A stretch of DNA of 20,491 nt. Origin: Betaproteobacteria bacterium. GTDB lineage: Bacteria; Pseudomonadota; Gammaproteobacteria; Burkholderiales; SG8-41. A model generated the notes under the pieces. The model worked only from the letters and a program-made list of their open reading frames with translations. It had not been told where the DNA came from and searched no databases. The position numbers and the translations under genes are program-made. Shown here piece after piece: positions 7,871 to 19,219 of the stretch. Numbering within the stretch: the stretch's first letter is position 1; every line of letters starts with the position of its first letter. Location of the stretch: assembly GCA_029863175.1 (NCBI GenBank), contig JAOTVX010000052.1:1-20491 (forward strand), in the 5' to 3' direction.

Positions 7871-8317
7871 TCATACCTCCAGCTTCAGGCCGACGTAGAA
7901 CTCCTCAAGCTTCGGCAGATTAACCACGTCGAGACCGGTGGCCAGCTCAATGGCGTCGATGGTCTCGGTGACGTGCTCGTGTGACTCGGCGCCGATAACG
8001 AACCACATGTTGAGCTCGTATTCGCGCTCGTAGTTGTGCGCGACCTCGTCGAACGCATTAACGATGTGGGTGATCTCTTCAAAGCGCTCGCGCGGCACGC
8101 GCATCGCGCACAGGGTGAACGCGCCGCCGAGGCGCTCGGCGTCGAACATAGGGCCGAAGCGCGTCAGCACGCCGCAGTCTAGCATTGCGCGGACGCGGGC
8201 AATGACCTCCTCTTCGTCGAGCCCGATCTCTGCGCCGGCGTCGGCAAAGGGGCGCTCGCAGACGGCGATGCCGTCCTGCAGCAGATTGACCAGTGCTCGA
8301 TCGGTGGCGTCAAGCAT
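7871..8317 (-). CDS. nirG: NirG, siroheme decarboxylase subunit (Lrp/AsnC-like)
   Basis: This is a 148-residue subunit of the siroheme decarboxylase. The N-terminal helix-turn-helix-like part (MLDATDRALVNLLQDGI) is followed by the D/G-type signature VAHNYEREYELNMWFVIG, close to the VNHNYEREHSFNLWFVV of NirD. I chose the ATG at 8317: a purine-rich AAGGGGGGAA lies upstream and it overlaps the nirL stop by 8 bases. The longer frame from 8341 adds only residues read from the end of nirL. The length matches known NirG. It is called G rather than D by its position after nirL. Confidence 0.88.
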   Translation of the reverse strand: MLDATDRALVNLLQDGIAVCERPFADAGAEIGLDEEEVIARVRAMLDCGVLTRFGPMFDAERLGGAFTLCAMRVPRERFEEITHIVNAFDEVAHNYEREYELNMWFVIGAESHEHVTETIDAIELATGLDVVNLPKLEEFYVGLKLEV

Positions 8318-8813
8318 CGGAGTTCCCCCCTTCCGCGTCATCGAAGGCGTAGCGTGCGCCGCGCTGTTTGAAGCGGCGCCTGCTGAACAGCACCGCGTGG
8401 GGGATTCCCGCGAGCGCAGGCGCCTGCTTCAGCGCGTGAATGCGATGGCTCACGGCATCGCGGCTGCGGCCGTGGATCATGCAGAAAAGGTTGTACGGCC
8501 AGTGCGGCGGGCGGCGGGGCCGGCGGTAGCAAAGCGTCACGCCCGGCTGGTCGCCGAGCCACTCGCCAACCTGGTCGACTCGCGCGTCCGGCACGTCCCA
8601 GACGACCATGGCGTTTTCGCAGAAGCCGAGCTCGTGATGGCGCACGATGACGCCGATGCGCTTGATCACGCCGTCGCGCAGATGATCGTCGATTAAACGA
8701 ATTGTCTCGGCTTCGCTCATGCCAATGCGCTGGCCGATCTCCAGGTACGGGCGCGGCGTAAGCGGCAATCCCTCCTGCACCGCGCCGATCAGTACCTGGT
8801 TTGGGTGATTCAT
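8310..8813 (-). CDS. nirL: NirL, siroheme decarboxylase subunit (Lrp/AsnC-like)
   Basis: This 167-residue subunit is of the L/H type. It has the helix-turn-helix-like stretch (GLPLTPRPYLEIGQRIGMSEAE) and the signature [24 protein letters not shown], nearly identical to that of NirH here. The chosen ATG at 8813 overlaps the nirD stop in ATGA; the upstream GTG at 8819 would add two residues. The tight overlap with nirD supports the known pairing of NirD with NirL, which are fused in some organisms. Confidence 0.88.
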   Translation of the reverse strand: MNHPNQVLIGAVQEGLPLTPRPYLEIGQRIGMSEAETIRLIDDHLRDGVIKRIGVIVRHHELGFCENAMVVWDVPDARVDQVGEWLGDQPGVTLCYRRPRRPPHWPYNLFCMIHGRSRDAVSHRIHALKQAPALAGIPHAVLFSRRRFKQRGARYAFDDAEGGNSDA

Positions 8814-9286
8814 GGCCACAGCGGAAATCCTAGATCGATATGGTAAGCATGCTCGAGGGGCAGACGCAGCGACTCCAGGCCGGTGCGTCCCTCGATCTCG
8901 TCCAGGGTGCGTGCCACCCGCTCCTCGTTGTCGCCGGTGACCACAAACCAGAGGTTAAAGCTGTGCTCGCGCTCATAGTTGTGGTTGACCTCAGGGTACT
9001 CGTTAACCAGCGCTGCCACCTGGTCGACGCGAGCGGCCGGAACCGCGAGAGCGGCGAGCAGGCTGTAGCCCGCGCGACGCGGCGCAAACACCGGTCCTAC
9101 GCGGCTGACGTAGCCGCGGGTCTGGAGACCCGCGAGAGTTTCGATGACCTTGGACTCGTCCACACCCAGACGCGCGCCGATCTCAGCGAACGGCGCCGGC
9201 GTCAGCGGAAAATTTCGCTGGAAGTCGTCGAGCAAATGACGCTCCAGCGCGCACAGCGCGTCGGCGCGCTCCGCTGCCGGCTCCAC
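8810..9286 (-). CDS. nirD: NirD, siroheme decarboxylase subunit (Lrp/AsnC-like)
   Basis: This 158-residue subunit is of the D/G type: helix-turn-helix-like region (PLTPAPFAEIGARLGVDESKV) and signature VNHNYEREHSFNLWFVVTG. The start I chose is GTG at 9286, with AAGGA five bases upstream and 7 bases after the nirF stop. The longer open frame up to 9493 reads through the end of nirF in the wrong frame and is rejected. Four separate decarboxylase genes (D, L, G, H) are present, as in Pseudomonas, rather than fused forms. Confidence 0.9.
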   Translation of the reverse strand: MEPAAERADALCALERHLLDDFQRNFPLTPAPFAEIGARLGVDESKVIETLAGLQTRGYVSRVGPVFAPRRAGYSLLAALAVPAARVDQVAALVNEYPEVNHNYEREHSFNLWFVVTGDNEERVARTLDEIEGRTGLESLRLPLEHAYHIDLGFPLWP

Positions 9287-9293
9287 GCGGTCC

Positions 9294-10505
9294 TTACAGT
9301 CCGATGCGGTGGGCGCGGGCGGTGAAAAAGATGCCACTGGGCTTGTCGGCATTGAGCGTCTCCAGCCTGCTGAATGTGCGCGTATCGTAAATCTCCACGC
9401 GGTCTTCGTCGCGCACCGAGACCCAGACGTTTTCGCCGCGCGGGGTAAATTCCATGTGCAGCACGGCCTTTCCGGGCTTGAGCGTGCGCACAATCTTCAG
9501 TGTTTCGGTATCGATGACCTGCAGCGTGTCGTTGTCGGGATGGGCGAAGTTGACCCAGACGTGGCGCCCGTCAGGCCGCGCCATCACGAACACCGGCTGG
9601 CCGTGCACGGCAACGCGGCCCACCTCGGTCCAGTCCTCGCGGCTGACCACCAGCACCTCGTGACGTCCAACCGCCGGCAAGAAGGCGCGGTCGCCGGCCA
9701 TGGCCCAGCCCTCCAGATGCGGCATCTTGTACACGGGCAGCGGGCGCTCGCCGCGGCCATAGCCGTCGAGGATACGCTTGACGCCGCGCTCGGGGTGCCA
9801 CAGGTCCAGCAGGGCGAGCCCGTCCTCGCCGAACAGTCCGGCGACGTAGTAGCGGCCGTCGTCGGTCACAAGCGCGTCGTAGGGCTGGAGGCCGACATCG
9901 CGAAATCGCTGCACCTCGGGGTTCTCTGGATCGCTCAAGTCCGCAACCCAGATTTCGCCGGCGTCGTAGAGGCTGAAGACGAAGCGCTGGCCCGGCGCGT
10001 CGGTAAGGCCCACGACCTTCGAGCGTTTGCCGTCGCTGCCATAGGTGGCCGGGATTTCGGCCACCGGTTCCAGCGTCGCCGCGTCAAACACGCGCACGCC
10101 CCCCGGCTCGTAGTTCGACACGGCAATTAGCGTGCCGTCAGTGGAGATGGCGCCGCCGATGCTGTTTCCCGCCTGGATCACCCGCCGCACGATGCTTCCC
10201 TTGAGCAAATCGACTTTGGTCAGCCCGCCGTCACGACCGAACACGTACCCGTATCGCTGATCGCGCGAGTAGACGATGGACGCGTGGGAAAGATCGCCCA
10301 AACCCTCCACCGTGCCCAGGCTCGTGCGTGCGGTGGTATCGACCACCTGCACACGGCCGGTCGCGCGCTCGACGATAAGCCCGAGATCGCCGGTGCCGCG
10401 CGGCTCGCCGAAGCCGAGCAGCAGCGTCGCCGCCAGCGCGGTGGCGAGCACCGCGATGCGGCGCGGGCGCCGCTTCGTCGGTTTCGCCGTCCTGGGCGGC
10501 GTCAT
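9294..10505 (-). CDS. nirF: NirF, periplasmic d1-type propeller protein of heme d1 synthesis
   Basis: NirF is needed for a late step of heme d1 synthesis in the periplasm and resembles the d1 domain of NirS without heme c. The 403-residue protein has an Arg/Lys-rich start and a hydrophobic segment (18-32). A propeller then begins at DLGLIVERATG. His74 in GDLSHAS is the likely counterpart of the functionally important His of Paracoccus NirF. No Cys lies at the end of the hydrophobic segment (LLLGFGEPRG), so it is not a lipoprotein, unlike the Pseudomonas aeruginosa form. The ATG overlaps the nirC stop (ATGA), so translation is coupled. Confidence 0.93.
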   Translation of the reverse strand: MTPPRTAKPTKRRPRRIAVLATALAATLLLGFGEPRGTGDLGLIVERATGRVQVVDTTARTSLGTVEGLGDLSHASIVYSRDQRYGYVFGRDGGLTKVDLLKGSIVRRVIQAGNSIGGAISTDGTLIAVSNYEPGGVRVFDAATLEPVAEIPATYGSDGKRSKVVGLTDAPGQRFVFSLYDAGEIWVADLSDPENPEVQRFRDVGLQPYDALVTDDGRYYVAGLFGEDGLALLDLWHPERGVKRILDGYGRGERPLPVYKMPHLEGWAMAGDRAFLPAVGRHEVLVVSREDWTEVGRVAVHGQPVFVMARPDGRHVWVNFAHPDNDTLQVIDTETLKIVRTLKPGKAVLHMEFTPRGENVWVSVRDEDRVEIYDTRTFSRLETLNADKPSGIFFTARAHRIGL

Positions 10506-10909
10506 TGCAAGCTCCCGGATTTCAGAGCCTCGACAAGCCAGCGGACCTCAGCCTCGCTGAGCATGTTTTGCCACGGGGGCATTGGCGTGCCCGCTCGCCC
10601 GTAAAGAATCGTCGCCTCGAGCGCGGCTTGCGCTTTGCCATCGAGTGCCGCCGGGGTCAGCGGTGGTCCGAGCCCGCCGCGCAGGGTCATGCCGTGGCAG
10701 GAGCCGCAGTCGTGACGAAGCAGGTGAACGAGCGCGTCCTGGCGCTCCTTTGGAAGGTCGCTGGCGACTGACGCGGCGCTAAACGCAAGCAGGGCCAACG
10801 CCGCAGCACGCCGCAGTTTGGGCCAACAGATAGGCCGCTCAAACCAAACGGGCAGGTCCGCGCGCGGAGCGAGTAAAAAGGCCTCCCGTACTCGTTCAAC
10901 CATGCCCAT
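10502..10909 (-). CDS. nirC: NirC, small periplasmic cytochrome c
   Basis: NirC is a small cytochrome c of nir operons that can donate electrons to NirS or assist d1 maturation. The heme site is CGSCH (68-72) within HDCGSCHGMTLRGGLGPPLTP, typical of NirC, with a later Met in GTPMPPW as the likely sixth ligand. From the ATG at 10909 the protein has 135 residues and overlaps the end of nirE by 14 bases. About 30 residues then precede the signal-like KLRRAAALALLAFSAASVAS. No start codon with a good ribosome site was found nearer the signal peptide, so the N-terminus is uncertain. Confidence 0.85.
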   Translation of the reverse strand: MGMVERVREAFLLAPRADLPVWFERPICWPKLRRAAALALLAFSAASVASDLPKERQDALVHLLRHDCGSCHGMTLRGGLGPPLTPAALDGKAQAALEATILYGRAGTPMPPWQNMLSEAEVRWLVEALKSGSLQ

Positions 10910-11687
10910 AGCGCGCAATCGGCGCGGCGATCTCGGCGTTGGGCACGAACCAGTCGAGCTTCGCCGACAGCATAACGACGTCGCCAATGATCACCACGGC
11001 GGGCGGGGCGATTCCGCAGGCGGCGACGTCCTCGGGAGCTCGGTCCAAGGTCGTGATCAGACGGCGCTGGCTGGGTTTCGTGCCGTCTGCGACCACCGCG
11101 ACCGGCGTAGCGCCGGGGCGTCCGGCGCCCATCAGGCCGGCGCGGATTTCGCTGAGATTCGCAAGGCCCATATAGAAGATCAGCGTCAGCTCGCGATGGG
11201 CGAGCGCACGCCAGTCGAGCTCCAGCGGGGTCTTGCCGCGGCAGTGCCCTGCGACCAGCTGCACGCCGCTCGCCAGCCCGCGATGCGTGACCGGAATTCC
11301 GGCATAAGCCGCGCAGGCCACCGCGGCCGTGATCCCGGGCACCACCTCGAACTCGATACCGTGTTCGGCGAGGTGCAGCGCCTCCTCGCCGCCGCGGCCG
11401 AAGATGAAAGGATCACCGCCTTTAAGCCGCACAACGACATGGCCGCCGAGTGCGAGCTTAACAATGATGTGGTTGATCTCGTCCTGAGGCAAAACGTGAT
11501 TGCCGGCAGCCTTGCCGACGAAAATGCGCGAGACGCCGTCGGGTACCAGGGCCAGGATCTCTTCCGACACCAGCCGGTCGTAGACAACCACGTCGGCCTC
11601 GCTCAGGAGTCGCAGCGCTTTCACCGTCAACAGATCGGGATCGCCGGGGCCAGCCCCGACCAGATACACGCGACCCACACTGTCCAT
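10896..11687 (-). CDS. nirE: NirE, uroporphyrinogen-III C-methyltransferase
   Basis: NirE methylates uroporphyrinogen III twice with SAM to give precorrin-2, the first committed step towards heme d1. The 263-residue protein has all the family motifs: VGAGPGDPDLLTVKA (10-24), YDRLVS, RLKGGDPFIFGRGGEE and VVPGITAAVA. It lacks a CysG dehydrogenase half. The ATG has a perfect AAGGAGGT seven bases upstream. It lies directly after nirS, whereas in Pseudomonas aeruginosa it sits near the end of the operon. A cobA role in cobalamin or siroheme synthesis is possible, but the context favours NirE. Confidence 0.93.
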   Translation of the reverse strand: MDSVGRVYLVGAGPGDPDLLTVKALRLLSEADVVVYDRLVSEEILALVPDGVSRIFVGKAAGNHVLPQDEINHIIVKLALGGHVVVRLKGGDPFIFGRGGEEALHLAEHGIEFEVVPGITAAVACAAYAGIPVTHRGLASGVQLVAGHCRGKTPLELDWRALAHRELTLIFYMGLANLSEIRAGLMGAGRPGATPVAVVADGTKPSQRRLITTLDRAPEDVAACGIAPPAVVIIGDVVMLSAKLDWFVPNAEIAAPIARYGHG

Positions 11688-11711
11688 GCTGTCTACCTCC
11701 TTTTGGCAAGC

Positions 11712-11743
11712 GCCCGTGTCGACGCGTTTGCGCCGGCACGGGC
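11712..11743 (-). other. hairpin between nirS and nirE
   Basis: GCCCGTG (11712-11718) pairs with CACGGGC (11737-11743), with a smaller CGC/GCG pair inside the 18-base loop. In the transcript it lies just after the nirS stop. No U-run follows, so it is not a typical terminator. It could protect the nirS 3' end or lower expression of the synthesis genes relative to nirS. Confidence 0.5.
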
Positions 11744-11757
11744 AAGCGTGCTTGAAC

Positions 11758-15148
<3,391 letters not shown>

Positions 15149-15221
15149 GGTTATACCCCCGGGAAGGATTGCCGCGCTGCGCTGCATTGGGCAATCAAGC
15201 CATTTTGGGGTGCATAAGGCA

Positions 15222-15235
15222 TTGATTTGAATCAA
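15222..15235 (-). promoter_or_regulatory. FNR/DNR-type binding site upstream of nirI
   Basis: TTGATTTGAATCAA is a perfect match to the FNR consensus TTGAT-N4-ATCAA. It lies 74-87 bases before the nirI ATG; placement at -41.5 predicts a start near 15187. It lies downstream of the cytochrome b gene, so nirI is its only obvious target. Confidence 0.75.
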
Positions 15236-15334
15236 AGCGTGCGGATCGCTTCGGTAAAATAAGCAAGCACCGTGGGTTTCTCTTCTATTGAATCGGAGCC
15301 CGCAGGACGTAACGTTAGACAGCATTGCCGTGCT

Positions 15335-15377
15335 CGCAGGCCAGTTTTTGTGTGTTGCGGAAGTTGGACGGCCTGCG
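15335..15377 (-). terminator. inverted repeat after cytochrome b gene, possible terminator
   Basis: CGCAGGCC (15335-15342) pairs with GGCCTGCG (15370-15377) across a 27-base loop, 7 bases after the cytochrome b stop. No U-run follows on the minus strand, so it is at best a weak or factor-assisted terminator. Confidence 0.3.
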
Positions 15378-15384
15378 ACGCAGT

Positions 15385-16068
15385 CTAGTCCACGCGCTTG
15401 TAGCCGGTCACCATCGAGCGAACGAGATTTTCCCGGTGCACCACGCTGGCAAAAAGCACCCCTGCGATGTGCAGCACAATGAGAGCGAGCATGAGATTTG
15501 CGAGCATCTCGTGGATCGCCTCCCAGAACTCTCCGCCCTGGCTTTGCGCATCCTCGCGCCCTTCCGCTTGCTCGCGCTCTCCTTCCCGCTCCCGCTTGCT
15601 TTCGTTTGCGAGGACGTTCAGCGGCAAGGCGTCTGCGGACAGGCCGGCGAGCGGTCCCGCGTTCTCTTCTACGGCATAAAGCTCGAGTCCGCTCCACACG
15701 GTGGCCGCCAGCCCCAGGAGGAGCGCGAGGACCATCGCGCCGCCGGCGGGGCTGTGGCCAAGATAGCGCCTGGCGCGAAACGCGATCAGGTCGACGAGGT
15801 AGCGCCAGACCTCCCGCGGGCCGTAGAGAAAGTCACTGAAGCGCGCGTGCCGCGGACCGACGAAACCCCAGAGCACCCGCATCACCACCAGCGCGCCCAC
15901 CGTATAGCCGGCCCATACATGCAGGGTCAGGAAGTCGTCCTCGGTGAAGTAGGCGACGAAGAAGGCAAGCAACAGTGTCCAGTGGACGGCGCGGACAAGC
16001 GGGTCCCACACCCGGATCCGCTTCTGTTCCTGAGATTCGGAGACGGTTTTGGTCGACGTCGTGCTCAA
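15385..16068 (-). CDS. cytochrome b561-family diheme membrane protein
   Basis: This membrane protein has about four membrane segments and four histidines placed like the heme ligands of b561/Ni-Fe-hydrogenase-type cytochromes b: His29 (RAVHW), His50 (TLHVWAGY), His186 (AIHEML) and His200 (VLHIAGV), counted from TTG 16068. It begins [17 protein letters not shown], typical of the family. A charged stretch rich in Glu, Arg and Lys (about 155-180) between the third and fourth segments is unusual. An ATG at 16182 is in frame but lies inside a MITE and would add 38 unlikely residues; TTG 16068 is my guess, without a clear ribosome site, for 227 residues. It probably passes quinol electrons to the periplasm, perhaps to the c-type cytochromes serving NirS. 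Confidence 0.8.
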   Translation of the reverse strand: MSTTSTKTVSESQEQKRIRVWDPLVRAVHWTLLLAFFVAYFTEDDFLTLHVWAGYTVGALVVMRVLWGFVGPRHARFSDFLYGPREVWRYLVDLIAFRARRYLGHSPAGGAMVLALLLGLAATVWSGLELYAVEENAGPLAGLSADALPLNVLANESKREREGEREQAEGREDAQSQGGEFWEAIHEMLANLMLALIVLHIAGVLFASVVHRENLVRSMVTGYKRVD

Positions 16069-16115
16069 TGGCTGGCGAAACCTGAAAAACGGTTGGTTGC
16101 GAACTCGGGAAGCAT

Positions 16116-16282
16116 CTAGTGTGCCGTCCCACCAGTAACTTACATATCTCGACGGCTCCCAAGCCGCTGGTCGGCGTTGCACCTCGTCGCAATAGCTACG
16201 GCTATTCCTCCTCGGCGCGCCTTGCCCGGCGACCCGCTAGCTCGCCGATATATCGCAACTTACTGGTGGGACGGCACACTAG
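16116..16282. mobile_element. MITE-like element of a second family (167 bp)
   Basis: Perfect 23-bp inverted repeats lie at 16116-16138 and 16260-16282. CTAG occurs at both ends, so the element can be read as TGTGCCGTCCCACCAGTAA repeats with a 4-bp CTAG target duplication, as in IS5-type transposition. An internal hairpin (AATAGC/GCTATT, 16191-16206) is present. It has no coding capacity and is unrelated to the two elements at 2.7 and 3.9 kb. It lies directly upstream of the cytochrome b gene. Confidence 0.85.
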
Positions 16283-16632
16283 TTCCGAAGTCGATATCGG
16301 CCCATTGGACCGAGTCTAAAGAATTCAGCCGCTGGGACCCTATTCCTCGGGGCTACTCATATTACAGACTCGCCAGTGTCGGATTATCGAGCAAAAAGGG
16401 CTGATAAAAGATCTTTGATTCTGATTTTCTGCACTTTTCGCCTACAGACCCGACGGGGAGAATTGCCGGGAATCCAACGTCTAAAGCAAGGGCTTCGTAT
16501 CCGGGGCAATTCAGGGCAGAATAGGCAAATACCTATCCCTCGGGTCCGGCTCCCCGCCTGTCCCGAAAGAACGACAAAGCCTGATGGCCCCATGAGGGGC
16601 GCAACCGGGCACGCCAACTGGAGGAGAGAATA
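16283..16632. other. intergenic region upstream of the peptide transporter operon
   Basis: This 350-bp stretch contains no credible gene. It must hold the promoter of the ABC transporter operon, but I see no clear -35/-10 pair. A short hairpin (GCCCC-ATGA-GGGGC, 16587-16600) lies about 33 bases before the start codon. Confidence 0.5.
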
Positions 16633-18222
16633 ATGCCTAAGCAAAAACACCTGGAGCGGGCCCTCGCCGAAGGCCGCATTTCCCGCCGTGACTTCGCCAA
16701 GCAGATGTCCGCACTCGGACTCGCCGCCGCGGTACCCGGAGCCCTGATAAGCGGATCCGCTCTGGCCGCGACGCCGAAGCAGGGCGGGCACTTCCGTCTC
16801 GGACTCGGCCATGGCTCCACCACCGACAGTCTCGACCCGGGTACTTTTGAGAACGCCTACAGCCAGACCATGGGCTACGGGCTTCGCAATAACCTGACCG
16901 AGGTGAACGCCGACAACGAGCTGATCGGGGAGCTTGCGGAGAGCTGGGAAGCGACCCCGGACGCCAAGACCTGGCGCTTCAAGCTGCGCCAAGGCGTCGA
17001 GTTCCATAACGGCAAGACCATGGATGCCAGCGACGTCGTCGCCTCGGTGCAGCACCACCGCGGCGAGGACTCGAAGTCCGCGGCCAAGGCAATCCTCGAG
17101 TCTATCGTGGATTTAAAAGCCGATGGCAAAAACATGGTCGAGGTCAGCCTAAAGGAAGGCAACGCCGATTTTCCCTACATCATGAGCGACTACCATATCG
17201 TCGTCATGCCGGCGAAAGATGGCAAGGTGGATTGGAAATCCGGTGTCGGCACCGGCGGCTTCGTGCTGGAAAGCTATGAGCCCGGCGTCAGCATCAAGAT
17301 GAAGCGCAATCCCAACTACTGGAAACAGGGCCGCGGGCACTTCGATTCCGCTGAGATGATCACCATCGCGGACGTGGCGGCGCGGACCAACGCGCTAACC
17401 ACCGGTGAAATTGACGCCATGGATCGCCTGGACATCAAAACCCTGCACCTGTTAAAGCGAAACAAGAACATAGAGATCGTAGAGTCGAGCGGCAACGCCC
17501 ACTACACCTTTGCCATGCTCACCGACGTCGCGCCCTTCGACAACAACCACGTGCGTCTCGCGCTCAAATATGGTCTCGACCGTAAGGCGCTGCTTCAGAC
17601 CATCCTGCGGGGCCACGGCTATATCGGCAACGATCACCCCATCGGGCGCGCCAATCGGTATCTGGCCAAGGATTTGCCGCAGCACGAGCTGGATCCCGAC
17701 AAGGCGAAGTTCCACCTCAAGCAGGCGGGACTGAGCAAGCTGACGGTGGACCTGAGCGCGGCCGACGCCGCCTTCGGTGGCGCGGTGGACGCCGCGGTAC
17801 TGTACAAGGAGCACGCGGCAAAGGCCGGGATCGATATCAACGTGGTGCGCGAGCCCAACGACGGCTACTGGTCAAACGTGTGGCTGAAAAAGCCCTGGTG
17901 CGCGGTGTACTGGGGCGGCCGTCCCACCGAAGACTGGATGTTCTCCACCGCTTATGCCGAGGGTGCGCCGTGGAACGACAGCCACTGGAAGAACGAAAAG
18001 TTCAACCAGCTGCTGGTGCTCGCGCGGGCTGAGCTCAACGAGGACCAACGCCGCGAGATGTACCGCGAAATGCAGCTCATCTGCAGCGAACAGGGTGGAG
18101 TGGTCGTGCCCTTGTTCAACAACTACGTCGAGGGGCTCAACAAGAAGGTCGGACACGGCAAGATTGCCGGCAACTGGACCATGGACGGTCTCAAGGCGCT
18201 GGAACGCTGGTGGTTTGTGTAA
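16633..18222 (+). CDS. peptide-type ABC transporter substrate-binding protein (Tat-exported)
   Basis: This 529-residue protein belongs to the family 5 extracellular binding proteins (DppA/OppA type), which capture peptides or similar solutes in the periplasm. The N-terminus has a twin-arginine signal (SRRDFAK, 17-23), a hydrophobic segment and an ALAA cleavage site (about 44-47). Family landmarks are ELAESWEATPDAKTWRFKLR and KLRQGVEFHNGKTMDASDV, where a DxVxS-type turn follows. GGAGGAG precedes the ATG. Use of Tat rather than Sec implies folding before export. The substrate cannot be read from sequence; nickel, opine or glutathione binding are alternatives in this family. Confidence 0.9.
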   Translation: MPKQKHLERALAEGRISRRDFAKQMSALGLAAAVPGALISGSALAATPKQGGHFRLGLGHGSTTDSLDPGTFENAYSQTMGYGLRNNLTEVNADNELIGELAESWEATPDAKTWRFKLRQGVEFHNGKTMDASDVVASVQHHRGEDSKSAAKAILESIVDLKADGKNMVEVSLKEGNADFPYIMSDYHIVVMPAKDGKVDWKSGVGTGGFVLESYEPGVSIKMKRNPNYWKQGRGHFDSAEMITIADVAARTNALTTGEIDAMDRLDIKTLHLLKRNKNIEIVESSGNAHYTFAMLTDVAPFDNNHVRLALKYGLDRKALLQTILRGHGYIGNDHPIGRANRYLAKDLPQHELDPDKAKFHLKQAGLSKLTVDLSAADAAFGGAVDAAVLYKEHAAKAGIDINVVREPNDGYWSNVWLKKPWCAVYWGGRPTEDWMFSTAYAEGAPWNDSHWKNEKFNQLLVLARAELNEDQRREMYREMQLICSEQGGVVVPLFNNYVEGLNKKVGHGKIAGNWTMDGLKALERWWFV

Positions 18223-18235
18223 TAAGGCCGCGTCG

Positions 18236-18253
18236 TACCTTGAATTAAAGGTA
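18236..18253 (+). other. small inverted repeat between binding-protein and permease genes
   Basis: TACCTT (18236-18241) pairs with AAGGTA (18248-18253) across six bases, in the 40-bp gap. A hairpin here could stabilise the upstream message, since binding proteins are usually made in excess over their permeases. It is weak and may be chance. Confidence 0.3.
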
Positions 18254-18262
18254 TAAGAGGCC

Positions 18263-19219
18263 GTGCTGAAGCTCGTTACACTGGTGGCCCAGCGACTGGG
18301 GCTGGGCCTCCTCGTGTTGTTCGCGGTTTCCCTCATCATATTCCTCGGCGTCGAGCTGCTGCCGGGAGATCTCTGTCAGGAAATCCAGGGACAGGGGGCG
18401 ACGAAGGAGACCGTCGCCGCCTGTCGCAAGGAGCTGGGTCTCGACCTGCCCCCTCACACCCGCTACCTCTCCTGGCTGGCCGGAATCGCGCAGGGTGATT
18501 TCGGTGTCTCGCTGGCCAACCAGCGGGAAATTTCCGAACTCATCGGCGTGCGCTTGAGCAATACGCTGTTCCTTGCCCTGGTGGCCGCCGCCATCTCGGT
18601 GCCGCTGGCGCTTACCCTGGGAATCCTGGCGGCGCTGTACCGAAACACGATCTACGATCGCATGGTCAACGTGGTCACGCTGACGTCCATATCGACGCCC
18701 GAGTTTTTCGTTGCCTACATTCTGATCCTGTTTTTTTCAGTGAAGTTCGGCTGGTTTCCCAGCCTTTCCAACGTCAGTCCCGATACGGAATTCTGGGATC
18801 GCGTCTACCGGGTCATACTTCCGGCAACAACCCTGACCCTGGTGGTCGTTGCCCACATGATGCGCATGACCCGGGCGTCGATTATCAATCTGCTGGCGAG
18901 CCCCTATATCGAAATGGCTAATCTCAAGGGCATGAGCCGGTCCCATATTATTTTGCATCACGCGCTGCCCAACGCCTGGGCGCCCATCGTCAACGTCATC
19001 GTCATTAACCTCGCCTACCTGATTGTCGGCGTGGTGGTGGTGGAGGTGGTGTTCGTTTATCCGGGACTCGGCCAGCTGATTGTCGATTCGGTGCAAAAGC
19101 GCGACATCCCGGTGGTGCAGGCCTGCAGTCTGATTTTCGCCGCCACCTACGTGCTCCTCAACTTGACGGCGGACATCTTGTCTATCATCACCAATCCTCG
19201 GCTGCTGCACCCGAGATGA
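18263..19219 (+). CDS. ABC transporter permease, DppB/OppB family
   Basis: This inner-membrane permease has 318 residues and about six membrane segments, beginning with LVTLVAQRLGLGLLVLFAVSLIIFLGVELLPGD in typical DppB form. The cytoplasmic coupling loop that meets the ATPase is visible as NLKGMSRSHIILHHALPNAW (about residues 220-240). The start is GTG at 18263 with AAGAGG very close upstream; spacing is short but no better start is seen. The stop overlaps the next gene in ATGA. Confidence 0.9.
   Translation: MLKLVTLVAQRLGLGLLVLFAVSLIIFLGVELLPGDLCQEIQGQGATKETVAACRKELGLDLPPHTRYLSWLAGIAQGDFGVSLANQREISELIGVRLSNTLFLALVAAAISVPLALTLGILAALYRNTIYDRMVNVVTLTSISTPEFFVAYILILFFSVKFGWFPSLSNVSPDTEFWDRVYRVILPATTLTLVVVAHMMRMTRASIINLLASPYIEMANLKGMSRSHIILHHALPNAWAPIVNVIVINLAYLIVGVVVVEVVFVYPGLGQLIVDSVQKRDIPVVQACSLIFAATYVLLNLTADILSIITNPRLLHPR

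Noticed and set aside
6951..9286. The four Lrp/AsnC-like genes as transcription regulators
   Set aside because: Their NHNYER and RRPRRPPHW signatures and position mark them as siroheme decarboxylase subunits NirD, NirL, NirG and NirH.
9287..9493. Upstream extension of the nirD frame into nirF
   Set aside because: The extra residues are nirF sequence in another frame; GTG 9286 with AAGGA fits the family length.
15149..15697. Upstream extension of the nirI frame to give 700 residues
   Set aside because: The added residues read through the FNR box and the 3' end of the cytochrome b gene in the wrong frame; nirI has its own ATG with a signal segment at 15148.
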